A stretch of 64,000 bases of DNA from Belliella alkalica (GCF_022549785.1 NZ_JAKZGO010000017.1:17136-81135), one strand, 5' to 3'. Positions 18,556-27,254 are shown, counted from the first letter of the stretch. The notes: generated by a model from the letters alone, not told the origin. Numbers and translations: made by a program.

Positions 18556-18900
18556 TTATTTCTTTGTTTGAAAATATTCCTTCATTAACCTTTCTGCTTT
18601 CTCCAATTCATTCTTCGGAGTCTTTTGGGTCTTTTTTTGAAAACCGTTGAACAGAACCACCAGCCTTCCTTCATCAAAGCAGCAAAAGATCCTGAAAATA
18701 TTTGATTGAAACTCAACTCTTATTTCATATAACCCCTCAGTTCCTTAAAGATGCTTGAGAAACTTTTCTGGTACCCTTTCCACTTGCTTGATCAGCTCAA
18801 ATACATATTGGACCTTACTTTTAACCTTATCATTCTGGCTTTGGTAAAATTCAATAAAGTGGTTTTCAAAAAAATGATCTTCCTTACCATATTCACAAAG
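18556..18900 (-). pseudogene. RelE/HigB (Gp49-like) toxin with nonsense codon
   Basis: Reading the minus strand, the frame from 18900 encodes HFFENHFIEFYQSQ, then VERVPEKFLKHL, a TAA at 18745-18747, then GTEGLYEIRVEF, RIFCCFDEGRLVVLFNGFQ and KKTQKTPKNELEKA. This is the Gp49-like RelE/HigB toxin family over nearly its full length. The TAA replaces a position that is usually Glu in GTxGLYE relatives, so one base change could cause it. No start codon is in frame upstream, where another TAA lies at 18901-18903, so a frameshift near the 5' end is also likely. The toxin is dead as written. Confidence 0.8.
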
Positions 18901-18954
18901 TTATCTCAAAAGATAACATTTTCCAAAAATGCAGCGGTTTCTTTTAATGCACTC

Positions 18955-19080
18955 TAACGTTTTGAATCTACCCGAAGTTGGCGATTTCGAAGCACTTCAC
19001 TTTCAACCAAGCAGAAACTTTGATAGAAGCACAAAGCTTGATTTAACCACTGAACCGCCACTTTTAGGTAGCTGCTATTA
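18955..19080. repeat. Palindromic 126-bp array element D
   Basis: The left end TAACGTTTTGAATCTACC pairs with the right end GGTAGCTGCTATTA, and the inner GAAGTTGGCG pairs with CGCCACTTTT. The left outer arm is 13 nt and the right 9 nt, as in B and C. The right arm holds the shared GAACCGCC block. It lies 15 nt after the SDR stop codon. Confidence 0.8.
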
Positions 19081-19095
19081 TAGGGCGTTTTTCTT

Positions 19096-19899
19096 TTATT
19101 TCCTTGGCTTCGCTTCACTTCCTGCTAAAATTCCACCGTCAATAGTCAGTTCAATTCCTGTTACATATTTGCTTTCGTCACTTGCTAAATACAAAATTCC
19201 GTAAGCTACATCAATCGGTTCTCCAAAATGTCCCATTGGAATTCCGAATTCTACATCTTCAATTATTTGTTGTCTTTGTTCTCCTTCACCAAGCATAGCG
19301 TCCCACATTGGTGTCATAATAGCTGCTGGATGAACACTGTTACACCTAATCTTATATCCATTTTCTGCACAATGTAGGGCTACACTTTTTGTGTGATTTC
19401 TAACGGCTGCCTTGCTTGAAGCATATGCAACAGCACCTGGAATTCCCACTACACCACTTCTTGAAGAAATGTTTACAATACTTCCGCCTTTGTCTTTCAT
19501 AAGTCTGATGGCGTATTTACATCCAAGCATAACACCTGTTGAGTTTACTCTGTGAACTTCTTCCCAAGAATTCAAGTCTGAATTTTCAGCGTCCCAAGGT
19601 CCCGATGATTCTAAAACCCCTGTGATTCCTGCATTATTTACTAAAATGTCAAGTCGTCCGTGTTTTTTAGTTATGTACTCGGTTGCTTTCAACCAATTTT
19701 CTTCACTTCCAACGTCCAAATGCAAATAGTCAGCATTTGTCTTTAAATTTTTTACAAGAGCATTTCCTTCTTCGTCCTTAATGTCAGAAACGATTACAAT
19801 TGCTCCTTCTTTTAAAAAGAGTTCGGCAGTTGCACGTCCTATTCCACGAGCAGAACCTGTTATTAATGCTATTTTGTCTTTTAACCTCATTTTTGTCAT
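19096..19899 (-). CDS. SDR family NAD(P)-dependent oxidoreductase (array unit 5)
   Basis: 267 residues with the classical short-chain dehydrogenase layout: cofactor motif TGSARGIG (residues 15-22), NNAG, the catalytic Ser in IVNISSRSG, and the catalytic YASSK. It ends with the usual GGxxTGxE-like C-terminus (YVTGIELTIDGG). The acidic residue after the second strand (SDIKD) suggests NAD preference. A second ATG three codons in (19890) is an equally good start. The substrate is unknown. It is the largest enzyme in the array and the unit nearest the conserved chromosome, bounded by element D and a short boundary sequence at 19916-19937. Confidence 0.9.
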   Translation of the reverse strand: MTKMRLKDKIALITGSARGIGRATAELFLKEGAIVIVSDIKDEEGNALVKNLKTNADYLHLDVGSEENWLKATEYITKKHGRLDILVNNAGITGVLESSGPWDAENSDLNSWEEVHRVNSTGVMLGCKYAIRLMKDKGGSIVNISSRSGVVGIPGAVAYASSKAAVRNHTKSVALHCAENGYKIRCNSVHPAAIMTPMWDAMLGEGEQRQQIIEDVEFGIPMGHFGEPIDVAYGILYLASDESKYVTGIELTIDGGILAGSEAKPRK

Positions 19900-19915
19900 T
19901 TATAGTGTCGTCTTG

Positions 19916-19937
19916 TCTTTAAATGCCCTTATATATA
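19916..19937. repeat. Outer boundary of the cassette-like array
   Basis: AAATGCCCTTATATA here is close to AACGCCCTATAATA, the sequence just outside element D on the minus strand at the 3' end of the same SDR unit. If units have matching termini, this marks the 5' end of the SDR unit and the edge of the array. No 126-bp element follows. Confidence 0.4.
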
Positions 19938-19944
19938 AATCTAG

Positions 19945-19989
19945 AAAACCAGACTTTAACTACCAATTATAATAAATATGTCTGGTTTT
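19945..19989. repeat. 10-bp inverted repeat at the array edge
   Basis: AAAACCAGAC at 19945-19954 is exactly complementary to GTCTGGTTTT at 19980-19989, with a 25-nt spacer. It lies just outside the array boundary. It could be a terminator, an operator or part of an insertion site; nothing decides between these. Confidence 0.5.
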
Positions 19990-20064
19990 AAACTATCCTT
20001 ATCAAACCTTCTTAAAACTACACTTTCTTCACTAACACTCAAATAACCCCATCCACTTCAAAAT

Positions 20065-20094
20065 AAAAAAACCGAGCATCTCTACCCGGTTTTT
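20065..20094 (-). terminator. Rho-independent terminator of icd
   Basis: On the minus strand AAAAACCGGGT pairs with GCTCGGTTTTTT (one G-T pair) and ends in a T run. It lies about 50 nt past the icd stop codon. Confidence 0.75.
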
Positions 20095-20146
20095 AATTTT
20101 ATTCTGTGAAATTCCTCCTTCTGATTTCCTCCTTCATCCTTTCTTT

Positions 20147-21601
20147 TTATTCTCCCTGTGCCAAGCTATATGCTCTTACACCATCGAAGGAATAGAGATT
20201 TTCAGTTTTGATAAAGTCAAAGCCTAACTTGGCAACTTGATCCATCAAGTCTAGCACTTCAGCATGTGTGATCGGTGATTGATCTGCCTTTTGGAATCTA
20301 CATCTCCAGTGGTCTGTACAGAAAGTCTCTCTCATCCCTCCAGGATATACTTTAATCCCTCTGTTCGTGATCAGCTGAAGAACAAGGCCGTTTGCATCTG
20401 CTTTTCTCAATGCATCACCAATGGAATTTGGATCTCTTCCATCTTTGTCCCAATCAATAAACACATCCACACCAATCAGTTTTTTCTCTGACTTGGTAAC
20501 TGGTGAAAGCTTGATGCTGATAGGATCCTTCGCTGATTTATCAAAAATCGCAGGAGTCATATTCACCGGCTTCTGTCCCAATCTCTCGATCACGGCTTGA
20601 GCAAATTCTTGTGTACCTACTTTTTTGCTAGAAATCCCCTCTTGGTAGATATCCCCTGTATGGATACCGTCTTCCAAAGTTTTCATCCAAGCATTGCCTA
20701 CTTTCTCAGCGATCTCTGGCTGACCTATATGTACGAGCATCATCACAGCTCCATTCAGCAATCCCGATGGGTTTGCCATATCTTGACCAGCGATATCCGG
20801 TGCTGAACCATGGATCGCTTCAAACATGGCTACTTCCTCGCCAACGTTGGCAGAACCTCCCAGACCTACTGAACCAGTCACCTGAGCAGCAATATCAGAG
20901 ATGATGTCTCCATACAAGTTCAAAGTAACGATCACATCAAAAATCTCCGGCCTCTCAGCAATCAATGCTGATCCGATATCGATGATTTTGTGATCTGTTT
21001 CGATACCTGGATATTCTTTAGCAATTTCATTGAAAGTCTTATGAAAAAGACCGTCAGCCAATTTCATGATATTGTCTTTGGTCATACAGGTCACTTTTTT
21101 TCGGCCATATTTCTTGGCATATTCAAAAGCATACCTGATGATTTTCTCAGAACCAGGTTGGGAGATCAACTTCAGACACTGATATACTTCTTGTGTTTGT
21201 CTGTGCTCGATACCTGCGTAAAGATCTTCTTCGTTTTCTCGAATGATGACCATGTCAGTCTTAGGGAAGTGAGTTTTCACAAAAGGTGAGTAAGCCTTAC
21301 AAGGTCTCACGTTTGCAAAAAGTCCAAAAGATTTTCTGGTTGTCACATTCAAACTCTTAAATCCTCCACCTTGTGGTGTAGTGATCGGTGATTTCAAAAA
21401 TACCTTGGTCTCTCTCAAGGAATCAAAAGCCTTGGGCTCCATACCTGAGCTAATCCCTTTCAAATATACTTGTTCGCCGATTTCGATGACATCGTATTCC
21501 AACTGAGCGCCAGCAGCTTCCAAGATATTAAGTGTGGCTTTCATGATTTCCGGTCCGATCCCATCACCATAGGCGACAGTAATTTTTGTTTTTGACGACA
21601 T
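20147..21601 (-). CDS. icd: NADP-dependent isocitrate dehydrogenase (Thermus-type)
   Basis: A 484-residue TCA-cycle enzyme converting isocitrate to 2-oxoglutarate. The start at 21601 (MSSKTKITVAYGDGIGPEIM) was chosen because the family begins there; the frame runs 24 codons further without conservation. Motifs include IRENEEDLYAGIEH, the metal-binding block with NLYGDIISD, and GSAPDIAGQDMANP. A C-terminal extra domain (GVDVFIDWDKDG to WRCRFQ) is the hallmark of the roughly 490-residue Thermus/Rickettsia type rather than the E. coli type. It is transcribed alone, with a promoter upstream and a terminator downstream. Confidence 0.93.
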   Translation of the reverse strand: MSSKTKITVAYGDGIGPEIMKATLNILEAAGAQLEYDVIEIGEQVYLKGISSGMEPKAFDSLRETKVFLKSPITTPQGGGFKSLNVTTRKSFGLFANVRPCKAYSPFVKTHFPKTDMVIIRENEEDLYAGIEHRQTQEVYQCLKLISQPGSEKIIRYAFEYAKKYGRKKVTCMTKDNIMKLADGLFHKTFNEIAKEYPGIETDHKIIDIGSALIAERPEIFDVIVTLNLYGDIISDIAAQVTGSVGLGGSANVGEEVAMFEAIHGSAPDIAGQDMANPSGLLNGAVMMLVHIGQPEIAEKVGNAWMKTLEDGIHTGDIYQEGISSKKVGTQEFAQAVIERLGQKPVNMTPAIFDKSAKDPISIKLSPVTKSEKKLIGVDVFIDWDKDGRDPNSIGDALRKADANGLVLQLITNRGIKVYPGGMRETFCTDHWRCRFQKADQSPITHAEVLDLMDQVAKLGFDFIKTENLYSFDGVRAYSLAQGE

Positions 21602-21652
21602 ATATAAATTATGTTTTGTTGAAAATTCGTATTGTGACAAAAATAACAAAAA

Positions 21653-21826
21653 ATGGCGGAAGGGAATGGTCAAACCTATTATAAATTAGCAGAATATCTA
21701 ACAATTAGGAAGCACTCACTCTTACCCAAATTTCTTCTTGTAGTTTTGCATCTATGTATTTTCCCGACAATTGCTTGGGGAATGCTTGCACTACTTGTAT
21801 ATTTGACGCTTAACATTCACCAATAA
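21653..21826 (+). CDS. Possible 57-residue membrane peptide
   Basis: An ATG-to-TAA frame encodes a charged N-terminus (MAEGNGQTYYKLAEYLTIRK), then one long hydrophobic helix (about residues 26-53). It stops 3 nt before the crotonase start codon, which suggests coupling. Against it, the icd promoter lies inside it and a TAGTTTTG box for the crotonase also falls within it. I do not recognise homologs. Confidence 0.3.
   Translation: MAEGNGQTYYKLAEYLTIRKHSLLPKFLLVVLHLCIFPTIAWGMLALLVYLTLNIHQ
21671..21704 (-). promoter_or_regulatory. Putative icd promoter
   Basis: On the minus strand TAGGTTTG (21678-21671) matches the Bacteroidota -7 consensus TAnnTTTG, with a TTG about 23 nt upstream as a -33 element. 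It lies about 70 nt before the icd start codon. Confidence 0.5.
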
Positions 21827-21829
21827 CAC

Positions 21830-22615
21830 ATGGCTGAAACACTAAATATTCTTTCTGAAGAAAAGGAAGGTATTCTCTATCTTACAGTTAACAGAGAATC
21901 CAAGCTGAATGCACTGAATTTTGCTACCCTGGAAGAGATCAGGAATATTTTTAACGAGGTCGTTGATAATAAAGAAATCAAAGGCGTAATTATCACCGGT
22001 TCGGGTGAAAAAGCATTTATTGCTGGTGCTGATATCAGTGAAATAGCAGAACTCAACGAGCTGAATGCCAGAAAATTTGCAGAAAATGGCCAAGAAGTTT
22101 TTGGCTTGATCGAAAATTGTCACAAGCCTGTCATCGCTGTAGTCAATGGATTTGCCTTAGGTGGTGGCTGTGAACTGGCAATGGCATGCCACATTAGGGT
22201 GGCGGTTGCAAATGCAAAATTCGGACAACCTGAAGTAAACTTAGGCATCATCCCAGGGTATGGAGGCACCCAACGCTTGACTTATCTTATCGGAAGAGGC
22301 AAAGCAAATGAATTGATGATGACTGGAGATATGATCGGCGCAGAAGAAGCAAAAAAGCTTGGTCTTGTCAATCATGTACTCGCTACAAAGGATGAATCTA
22401 TGGCCAAGGCTGAAGAGATTTTGAAGAAAATAATGACAAAAGCGCCTTTGGCTATCGGTATGATAGTTGATTGTGTGAATTCTGTATATATCTCTGAAGA
22501 AAATGGCTATCAAACTGAAGCTAACAGCTTCGCTAGATGTGTCAAATCTGGGGATTATAAAGAAGGGACTTCTGCTTTCTTGGAAAAAAGAAAACCAATA
22601 TTCAAAGGGGAGTAA
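21830..22615 (+). CDS. Enoyl-CoA hydratase/isomerase (crotonase) family protein
   Basis: A 261-residue crotonase-fold enzyme, probably hydrating 2-enoyl-CoA in beta-oxidation. Visible motifs are the oxyanion-hole blocks AFIAGADISE and GFALGGGCELAMACHIR (glycine-rich, with the first catalytic Glu) and QPEVNLGIIPGYGGTQRL (second catalytic Glu and the hydratase signature). Both Glu residues suggest true hydratase activity rather than isomerase only. The length is standard. It is 24 nt upstream of the flippase gene. No other fatty-acid genes are nearby. Confidence 0.9.
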   Translation: MAETLNILSEEKEGILYLTVNRESKLNALNFATLEEIRNIFNEVVDNKEIKGVIITGSGEKAFIAGADISEIAELNELNARKFAENGQEVFGLIENCHKPVIAVVNGFALGGGCELAMACHIRVAVANAKFGQPEVNLGIIPGYGGTQRLTYLIGRGKANELMMTGDMIGAEEAKKLGLVNHVLATKDESMAKAEEILKKIMTKAPLAIGMIVDCVNSVYISEENGYQTEANSFARCVKSGDYKEGTSAFLEKRKPIFKGE

Positions 22616-22638
22616 TTCCCCTTTACTTTTTTTGAAGG

Positions 22639-24156
22639 ATGAGCCAACTGAAAAAACTTGCCGGACAGACGGCTATCTATGGAATCAGTAGCATTCTTGG
22701 AAGAACGATAAATTTTTTCCTTTTACCCCTTTACATCGTCTATCTAGACAAAGATGCAATGGGATCATTTACCAATATTTATGCATTCATTGCGTTTTTC
22801 AATGTGGTATTCACCTATGGAATGGAAACCACTTTTTTCAGATTCTATACTGGAAAAGGCTTGGATCAGAAAAAAGTATATTCACAAATCCAATCTCTTT
22901 TGCTCGTCAGCTCATTGTTTTTGGGTTCGCTGATTTATTTCAGTTCAGAACAATTGAGTATTTGGTTAAATTATCCAGAAAAAGCTTACCTTTTCAAATG
23001 GGTGGCGGGAATTTTGGTTATAGATGCCATCTTAGCAATACCTTATGCCAAATTACGGGTAGAAAACAAACCACTAAAATTTGCCCTATCCAAACTCGGA
23101 AACATCCTAATAAATGTTGGGCTAAATATCCTTTTGATTGCTGTCAGTTATCACATTTGGAAAGGTGAATATTTGGTAGGGCTTCAAGGTTCCGTTGGCG
23201 CATTATACCAACCCACATGGGGGATAGAATACATTTTGATTTCCAACTTGATCGCCAATGCATTCATGATCCCAGTTTTGTTCTACTTTAGTGGGTTTTT
23301 CGCTTTCAGAATTGAAAGGGAATTTATCAAACCAATGTGGAAATATGCCATCCCACTTTTCTTTATGGGCTTGGCCGGTGTTACCAATGAAGTATTTTCA
23401 AGATCGATTTTTGAATTTGTCATTCCTGAAGACTTTTACCCAGGCCTGACTCCTCGGGAAGCTGGTGGTATTTTCGGAGCTAATTTCAAACTTGCCATTT
23501 TTATGAGTTTGATTATCCAAGCATTCAAGTTTGCAGCAGAACCTTTCTTCTTCAATCGATCAGAAGATAAAAATAGCCCTCAATTATTTGCTAGAGTGAT
23601 GCATGCATTTATCATATTCTGCTGCCTGTTGATGATTACAGTATCTGTCAACTTAGATCTTTTGGGGAAATTCATATTGGTCGAAAATGAATATATGGAA
23701 GTAATGTACATAGTTCCTGTTCTTCTTTTGGGATATCTATTTTTGGGAATATATTTCAATCTCAGCATTTGGTTCAAACTAACCGATCAGACCAAATACA
23801 GTTTCTATTTTACTTTGATAGGAGCAATCGTAACAATTATCGTGATATTGGTTTTGGTTCCCAAAATTGGGTACATGGGAGCAGCCTTGAGTACCATTTC
23901 TTGTTATTTTATCATGTCAGCACTTTGCTACAGCTATGGTCAAAGATATTTCCCAATACCTTATCAGTTAGGAAAAGGGCTTTCATACATCCTACTGGCA
24001 GCTTGTTTGAGCTATGCTGGTTTCTTTTTGGAAGTTGACAACCAAATTTTTCAATTTATACTCAAAAATCTGATGGTCATTCCTTTTGTTGTTCTAATTT
24101 TGCTTTTTGAAAGAAAGGAAATCAAAACGATTTTACTCAAAAGAAATTCAAAATAG
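22639..24156 (+). CDS. Polysaccharide biosynthesis / lipid-linked oligosaccharide flippase
   Basis: A 505-residue multi-pass membrane protein with about 12-14 predicted helices and the MATE/Wzx-type N-terminus ([20 protein letters not shown]). It is of the MVF/PST superfamily that flips lipid-linked sugars across the inner membrane. The gene sits before dut and the TPR envelope operon, an order I associate with Bacteroidota. No glycosyltransferases are adjacent, so the carried glycan is unknown. The ATG overlaps the end of a crotonase-frame shadow only. Confidence 0.87.
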   Translation: MSQLKKLAGQTAIYGISSILGRTINFFLLPLYIVYLDKDAMGSFTNIYAFIAFFNVVFTYGMETTFFRFYTGKGLDQKKVYSQIQSLLLVSSLFLGSLIYFSSEQLSIWLNYPEKAYLFKWVAGILVIDAILAIPYAKLRVENKPLKFALSKLGNILINVGLNILLIAVSYHIWKGEYLVGLQGSVGALYQPTWGIEYILISNLIANAFMIPVLFYFSGFFAFRIEREFIKPMWKYAIPLFFMGLAGVTNEVFSRSIFEFVIPEDFYPGLTPREAGGIFGANFKLAIFMSLIIQAFKFAAEPFFFNRSEDKNSPQLFARVMHAFIIFCCLLMITVSVNLDLLGKFILVENEYMEVMYIVPVLLLGYLFLGIYFNLSIWFKLTDQTKYSFYFTLIGAIVTIIVILVLVPKIGYMGAALSTISCYFIMSALCYSYGQRYFPIPYQLGKGLSYILLAACLSYAGFFLEVDNQIFQFILKNLMVIPFVVLILLFERKEIKTILLKRNSK

Positions 24157-24160
24157 AACC

Positions 24161-24595
24161 ATGAAAGTAAAAGTCATCAACCAATCGAAGCATTCACTTC
24201 CCGAATACCAAACACCACAATCTGCAGGACTTGATCTGAGGGCAAATATTGAAGAAGAAATTATTTTGGGACCTTTGGAAAGAAAGCTAATTGGTACAGG
24301 CTTATTTTTGGAATTACCAGAAGGGTACGAAGCACAGATTCGTCCGAGATCTGGATTGGCTTTCAAACATGGCTTGACTGTATTGAATAGTCCAGGTACG
24401 ATCGATGCTGATTACAGAGGTGAGATCAAAGTTCTTTTGGTAAATCTATCCAATGAAAACTTTACCATAGTAGATGGTGAGCGAATTGCCCAAATGGTAG
24501 TCGCCAAGCATGAACAAATTAGCTGGCAAGATGCAGAATCCCTTTCCGATACAGAAAGAGGAAGTGGTGGATATGGAAGTACAGGTAAATCTTAG
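24161..24595 (+). CDS. dut: dUTP diphosphatase
   Basis: A 144-residue trimeric dUTPase that hydrolyses dUTP to dUMP, keeping uracil out of DNA. All family motifs are present: [43 protein letters not shown] and the C-terminal [10 protein letters not shown] lid. I chose the ATG at 24161, 4 nt after the flippase stop, because dUTPases begin MKVKV; an earlier ATG lies inside the flippase gene. Confidence 0.97.
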   Translation: MKVKVINQSKHSLPEYQTPQSAGLDLRANIEEEIILGPLERKLIGTGLFLELPEGYEAQIRPRSGLAFKHGLTVLNSPGTIDADYRGEIKVLLVNLSNENFTIVDGERIAQMVVAKHEQISWQDAESLSDTERGSGGYGSTGKS

Positions 24596-24654
24596 TAGGT
24601 TCAAGAACAAATTGCACCATTTTAGCTTAATTTCCGTTATTGAATTTGATAGAT

Positions 24655-24684
24655 TGCCGGAGTGAATAAAAGGCATTATGTTTG
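24655..24684 (+). promoter_or_regulatory. Putative promoter of the TPR operon
   Basis: TATGTTTG at 24677-24684 fits the TAnnTTTG -7 box, with TTG at about 24655 roughly 20 nt upstream. It lies 52 nt before the TPR gene start. Confidence 0.45.
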
Positions 24685-24736
24685 CAACTAATCTGTAACC
24701 CTATCACAAACCATACATATTCATTACCAAAAAGTT

Positions 24737-26521
24737 ATGAAACAAACTCACAGTTTCCTGACTTTCTTAAGCCACATTAATTCAAATAAAGTGAATTTAT
24801 ATAAATCAATCTATCTCTTTCTAATTCTTGGCTGTGTCACGCTACACCAAGTCTCTGCCCAACAAAAACTTTCAAAAAAAGAAAGAAAACAGGCTATTGA
24901 AGAGACAAAAGCAACAAGACTTTTTATCGAAGGGCAGAAATTTCTGATGCTTGAGGATTATGACAAATCATACTTCTATTTCCAAAAAGCCAGAGAAATC
25001 GCTCCAGACGAGCCTGCCATAAGTTTTAAGATAGCAGAAATCTTCCTTAAGGCCAACAAAGTTGATGATGCTTTGGAGTATGGATTGATGGCAGTAGAAG
25101 CTGACCCTGAAAACAAATACTACAATCTGATGATGGCTGAAGTATATTCCAAAAAAAACCAGCCTATCAAAGCTGCGGAAATTTTGGAAAGCTTGATGGA
25201 AAATTCTGATGAAAATCAAAATTACATCCTTGAGCTGGCTTCTTTATACCTAGGTGCAAACGAATACGACAAAGCACTTGATGCACTTGACCGTGCAGAA
25301 GAGTATTATGGGGTTGTAGAACAGCTTGTTGTTCAGAAACAAAGAATTTATTTAAGAAAAAACAACCTTCCAAAAGCAATTGAAGAAGGGGAAAAACTTA
25401 TAAATGCGCATCCAGGAAATTCTCAATACGTATTGGGTTTAGTTGAAATCCTTTTCAACAATGGAAGGACTAAAGAAGCAATCGCAGCAATTGAAAAATC
25501 CCTTGAGGCTTATCCAAATCAACCTGATCTACAGATGGGTGCATATGCCCTTTACAAAGATTTAGGTGAATTTGAAATCGCAGAAGCATTGATTTTAGAT
25601 GCTTTTGCTAATCCAGATTTGGATGGAATGGTAAAAGCGCAAGCTTTCTCTGATATCCTCCAAGAAATCAAAACTGAAAAAAGAGAAAAACTATTGGATA
25701 AATTAGAGGCATTTATGCTTGAGAACAATCCAAATGATTCCAATGTACTAACAGTTGTGGGCGACAGGCGATTGTTCAATGAAAATAAAGAAGAGGCACT
25801 TTCTTACTATAAAAAATCTGCAAGCATAAATCCTGACAATCCCCAAGTATTGCAAGGAATCATCACACTCATGTTTGAAACCGGAGGTGATTTTGCGGAA
25901 ATAGAAAAGTATACAATTATTGCAGTTGACGAATTCCCTGAGAGGGCAGAATTTTGGTATTTTGACGGCACTGTTAAGACTGCTTTGAAAAAATGGGAAG
26001 AGGCAAAAGAGTCACTGAAAAAATCCCAAGAAGTAAACAAAGGTAAAAACAAACAACTAGACCTGCTTGTCTATGGACAGCTGGGAGATGTGTATCACAG
26101 TCTCGACCAAAAAGAGGAAGCTTATGAGTCATATGAAAAAGTCCTGAAAGAAAGACCTAATGACGAGCATGTGCTGAATAATTATGCCTATTTCCTTTCC
26201 CTTGCAAAAAAAGACCTTGACAAGGCGCGCTCGATGTCGGAAAAGCTTGTGAAAATCTTCCCTGACAACCCAACATATCTTGACACGCATGCATGGGTTC
26301 TTTTTCAACTGGAGGATTATCAAAATGCAAAAACCTACATGGAGAAAGCTCTGAAATTTGAAGATTCACCTAGTGGGATTATGCTAGAGCATTATGGGGA
26401 CATTTTATACCATTTAGGCAATAAAAGTGAAGCCTTAAGTTTTTGGAAAAAAGCAGAGGGAGGAGAAGAGACTACTGACTTATTAATCAAAAAAATCAAG
26501 GATCAGAAATATTATGAATAG
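24737..26521 (+). CDS. Tetratricopeptide-repeat envelope protein
   Basis: 594 residues with a signal sequence (hydrophobic segment about residues 25-41, ending VSAQQ) and roughly ten TPR-like helical pairs, e.g. EEALSYYKKSASINPDNPQV and DEHVLNNYAYFLSLAKKDLD. It is probably a periplasmic or outer-membrane-attached scaffold. Its stop codon overlaps the next start by 8 nt, tying it to the DUF4292 lipoprotein and the EnvC-like protein. This trio next to dut is a common Bacteroidota arrangement as I recall. No catalytic motif is visible. Confidence 0.85.
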   Translation: MKQTHSFLTFLSHINSNKVNLYKSIYLFLILGCVTLHQVSAQQKLSKKERKQAIEETKATRLFIEGQKFLMLEDYDKSYFYFQKAREIAPDEPAISFKIAEIFLKANKVDDALEYGLMAVEADPENKYYNLMMAEVYSKKNQPIKAAEILESLMENSDENQNYILELASLYLGANEYDKALDALDRAEEYYGVVEQLVVQKQRIYLRKNNLPKAIEEGEKLINAHPGNSQYVLGLVEILFNNGRTKEAIAAIEKSLEAYPNQPDLQMGAYALYKDLGEFEIAEALILDAFANPDLDGMVKAQAFSDILQEIKTEKREKLLDKLEAFMLENNPNDSNVLTVVGDRRLFNENKEEALSYYKKSASINPDNPQVLQGIITLMFETGGDFAEIEKYTIIAVDEFPERAEFWYFDGTVKTALKKWEEAKESLKKSQEVNKGKNKQLDLLVYGQLGDVYHSLDQKEEAYESYEKVLKERPNDEHVLNNYAYFLSLAKKDLDKARSMSEKLVKIFPDNPTYLDTHAWVLFQLEDYQNAKTYMEKALKFEDSPSGIMLEHYGDILYHLGNKSEALSFWKKAEGGEETTDLLIKKIKDQKYYE

Positions 26522-27251
26522 GGTATTTTTAGGGAGTTTTTTACTTCTATTACTTGTAGCATCAGGCTGTGCCAAAAAGCCCAACCTTTACGTTTCTGAT
26601 GAGGTAATGCAAGAGTTTGAGCCTGCATACTTTGACTTCGACTACTTAAACGCCAGGGCAAGGATAGTCATCGAGGATCAAAATGGAAAAACTACAAGGG
26701 GAACAATGAATATCCGAGCAAAAAAAGACAGTGTGATCTGGTTTAGTGTCACACCAGGGCTTGGAATTGAGGCACTCAGAGGAATTGTAACAGCTGATAA
26801 AATCAGAGTGAAAGACAGAATCAATGGTGAGGATGTAAACATGAGCTATGTTGAATTTGAGGACAGGTTTGGACTTAGCCTTTCATTGTCAATTTTTCAA
26901 AACCTCTTGTATGCCAACATTCCACATGAATTCAGCTATAGAGATCGGCTTTTGAGAATCGGAAAATACTTTGAATTGACTCAAACGCGTGGGATAATTA
27001 GATATCATTCAAAAGTCGGTACCACCCACGGAAAAGTTGAAGAGCTTTCGGTCACTTCTATGGATGACAAAGGAGCATTATTGGCAAATTATCCTACATT
27101 TCAAGATGTGAATGAGCAACCTTTTCCCAATGCTTCACTTTTTAAGGCATCATTTTACATAGATGGTAAAGTACAAAACTCGATCATACATATCGATTTT
27201 TCTTCCATCAGCGTTACAGATACACCAATCAGTTTTCCTTTTCAGTTTTAG
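26514..27251 (+). CDS. DUF4292 lipoprotein
   Basis: 245 residues with a lipobox (LLVASGCAKK), so an acylated envelope protein. The body carries the DUF4292 features: FDYLNARARI, NIRAKKDSVIWFSVTPGLGIEALRG near the middle, then a LolB-like run of long strands (convex and concave sides of a half-barrel). A lipid- or lipoprotein-carrier role like LolB is a guess from fold. It overlaps the TPR gene by 8 nt. Confidence 0.85.
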   Translation: MNRVFLGSFLLLLLVASGCAKKPNLYVSDEVMQEFEPAYFDFDYLNARARIVIEDQNGKTTRGTMNIRAKKDSVIWFSVTPGLGIEALRGIVTADKIRVKDRINGEDVNMSYVEFEDRFGLSLSLSIFQNLLYANIPHEFSYRDRLLRIGKYFELTQTRGIIRYHSKVGTTHGKVEELSVTSMDDKGALLANYPTFQDVNEQPFPNASLFKASFYIDGKVQNSIIHIDFSSISVTDTPISFPFQF

Positions 27252-27254
27252 TTG

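Noticed and set aside
16276..19080. Elements A-D as simple rho-independent terminators
   Set aside because: They are 126 bp with long interiors, no T runs at the ends, conserved interior phrases, and unit-specific edges.
18751..19204. Plus-strand ORFs across the toxin remnant and element D
   Set aside because: They are antisense to the toxin and SDR frames and run through the palindromic element; composition does not look like protein.
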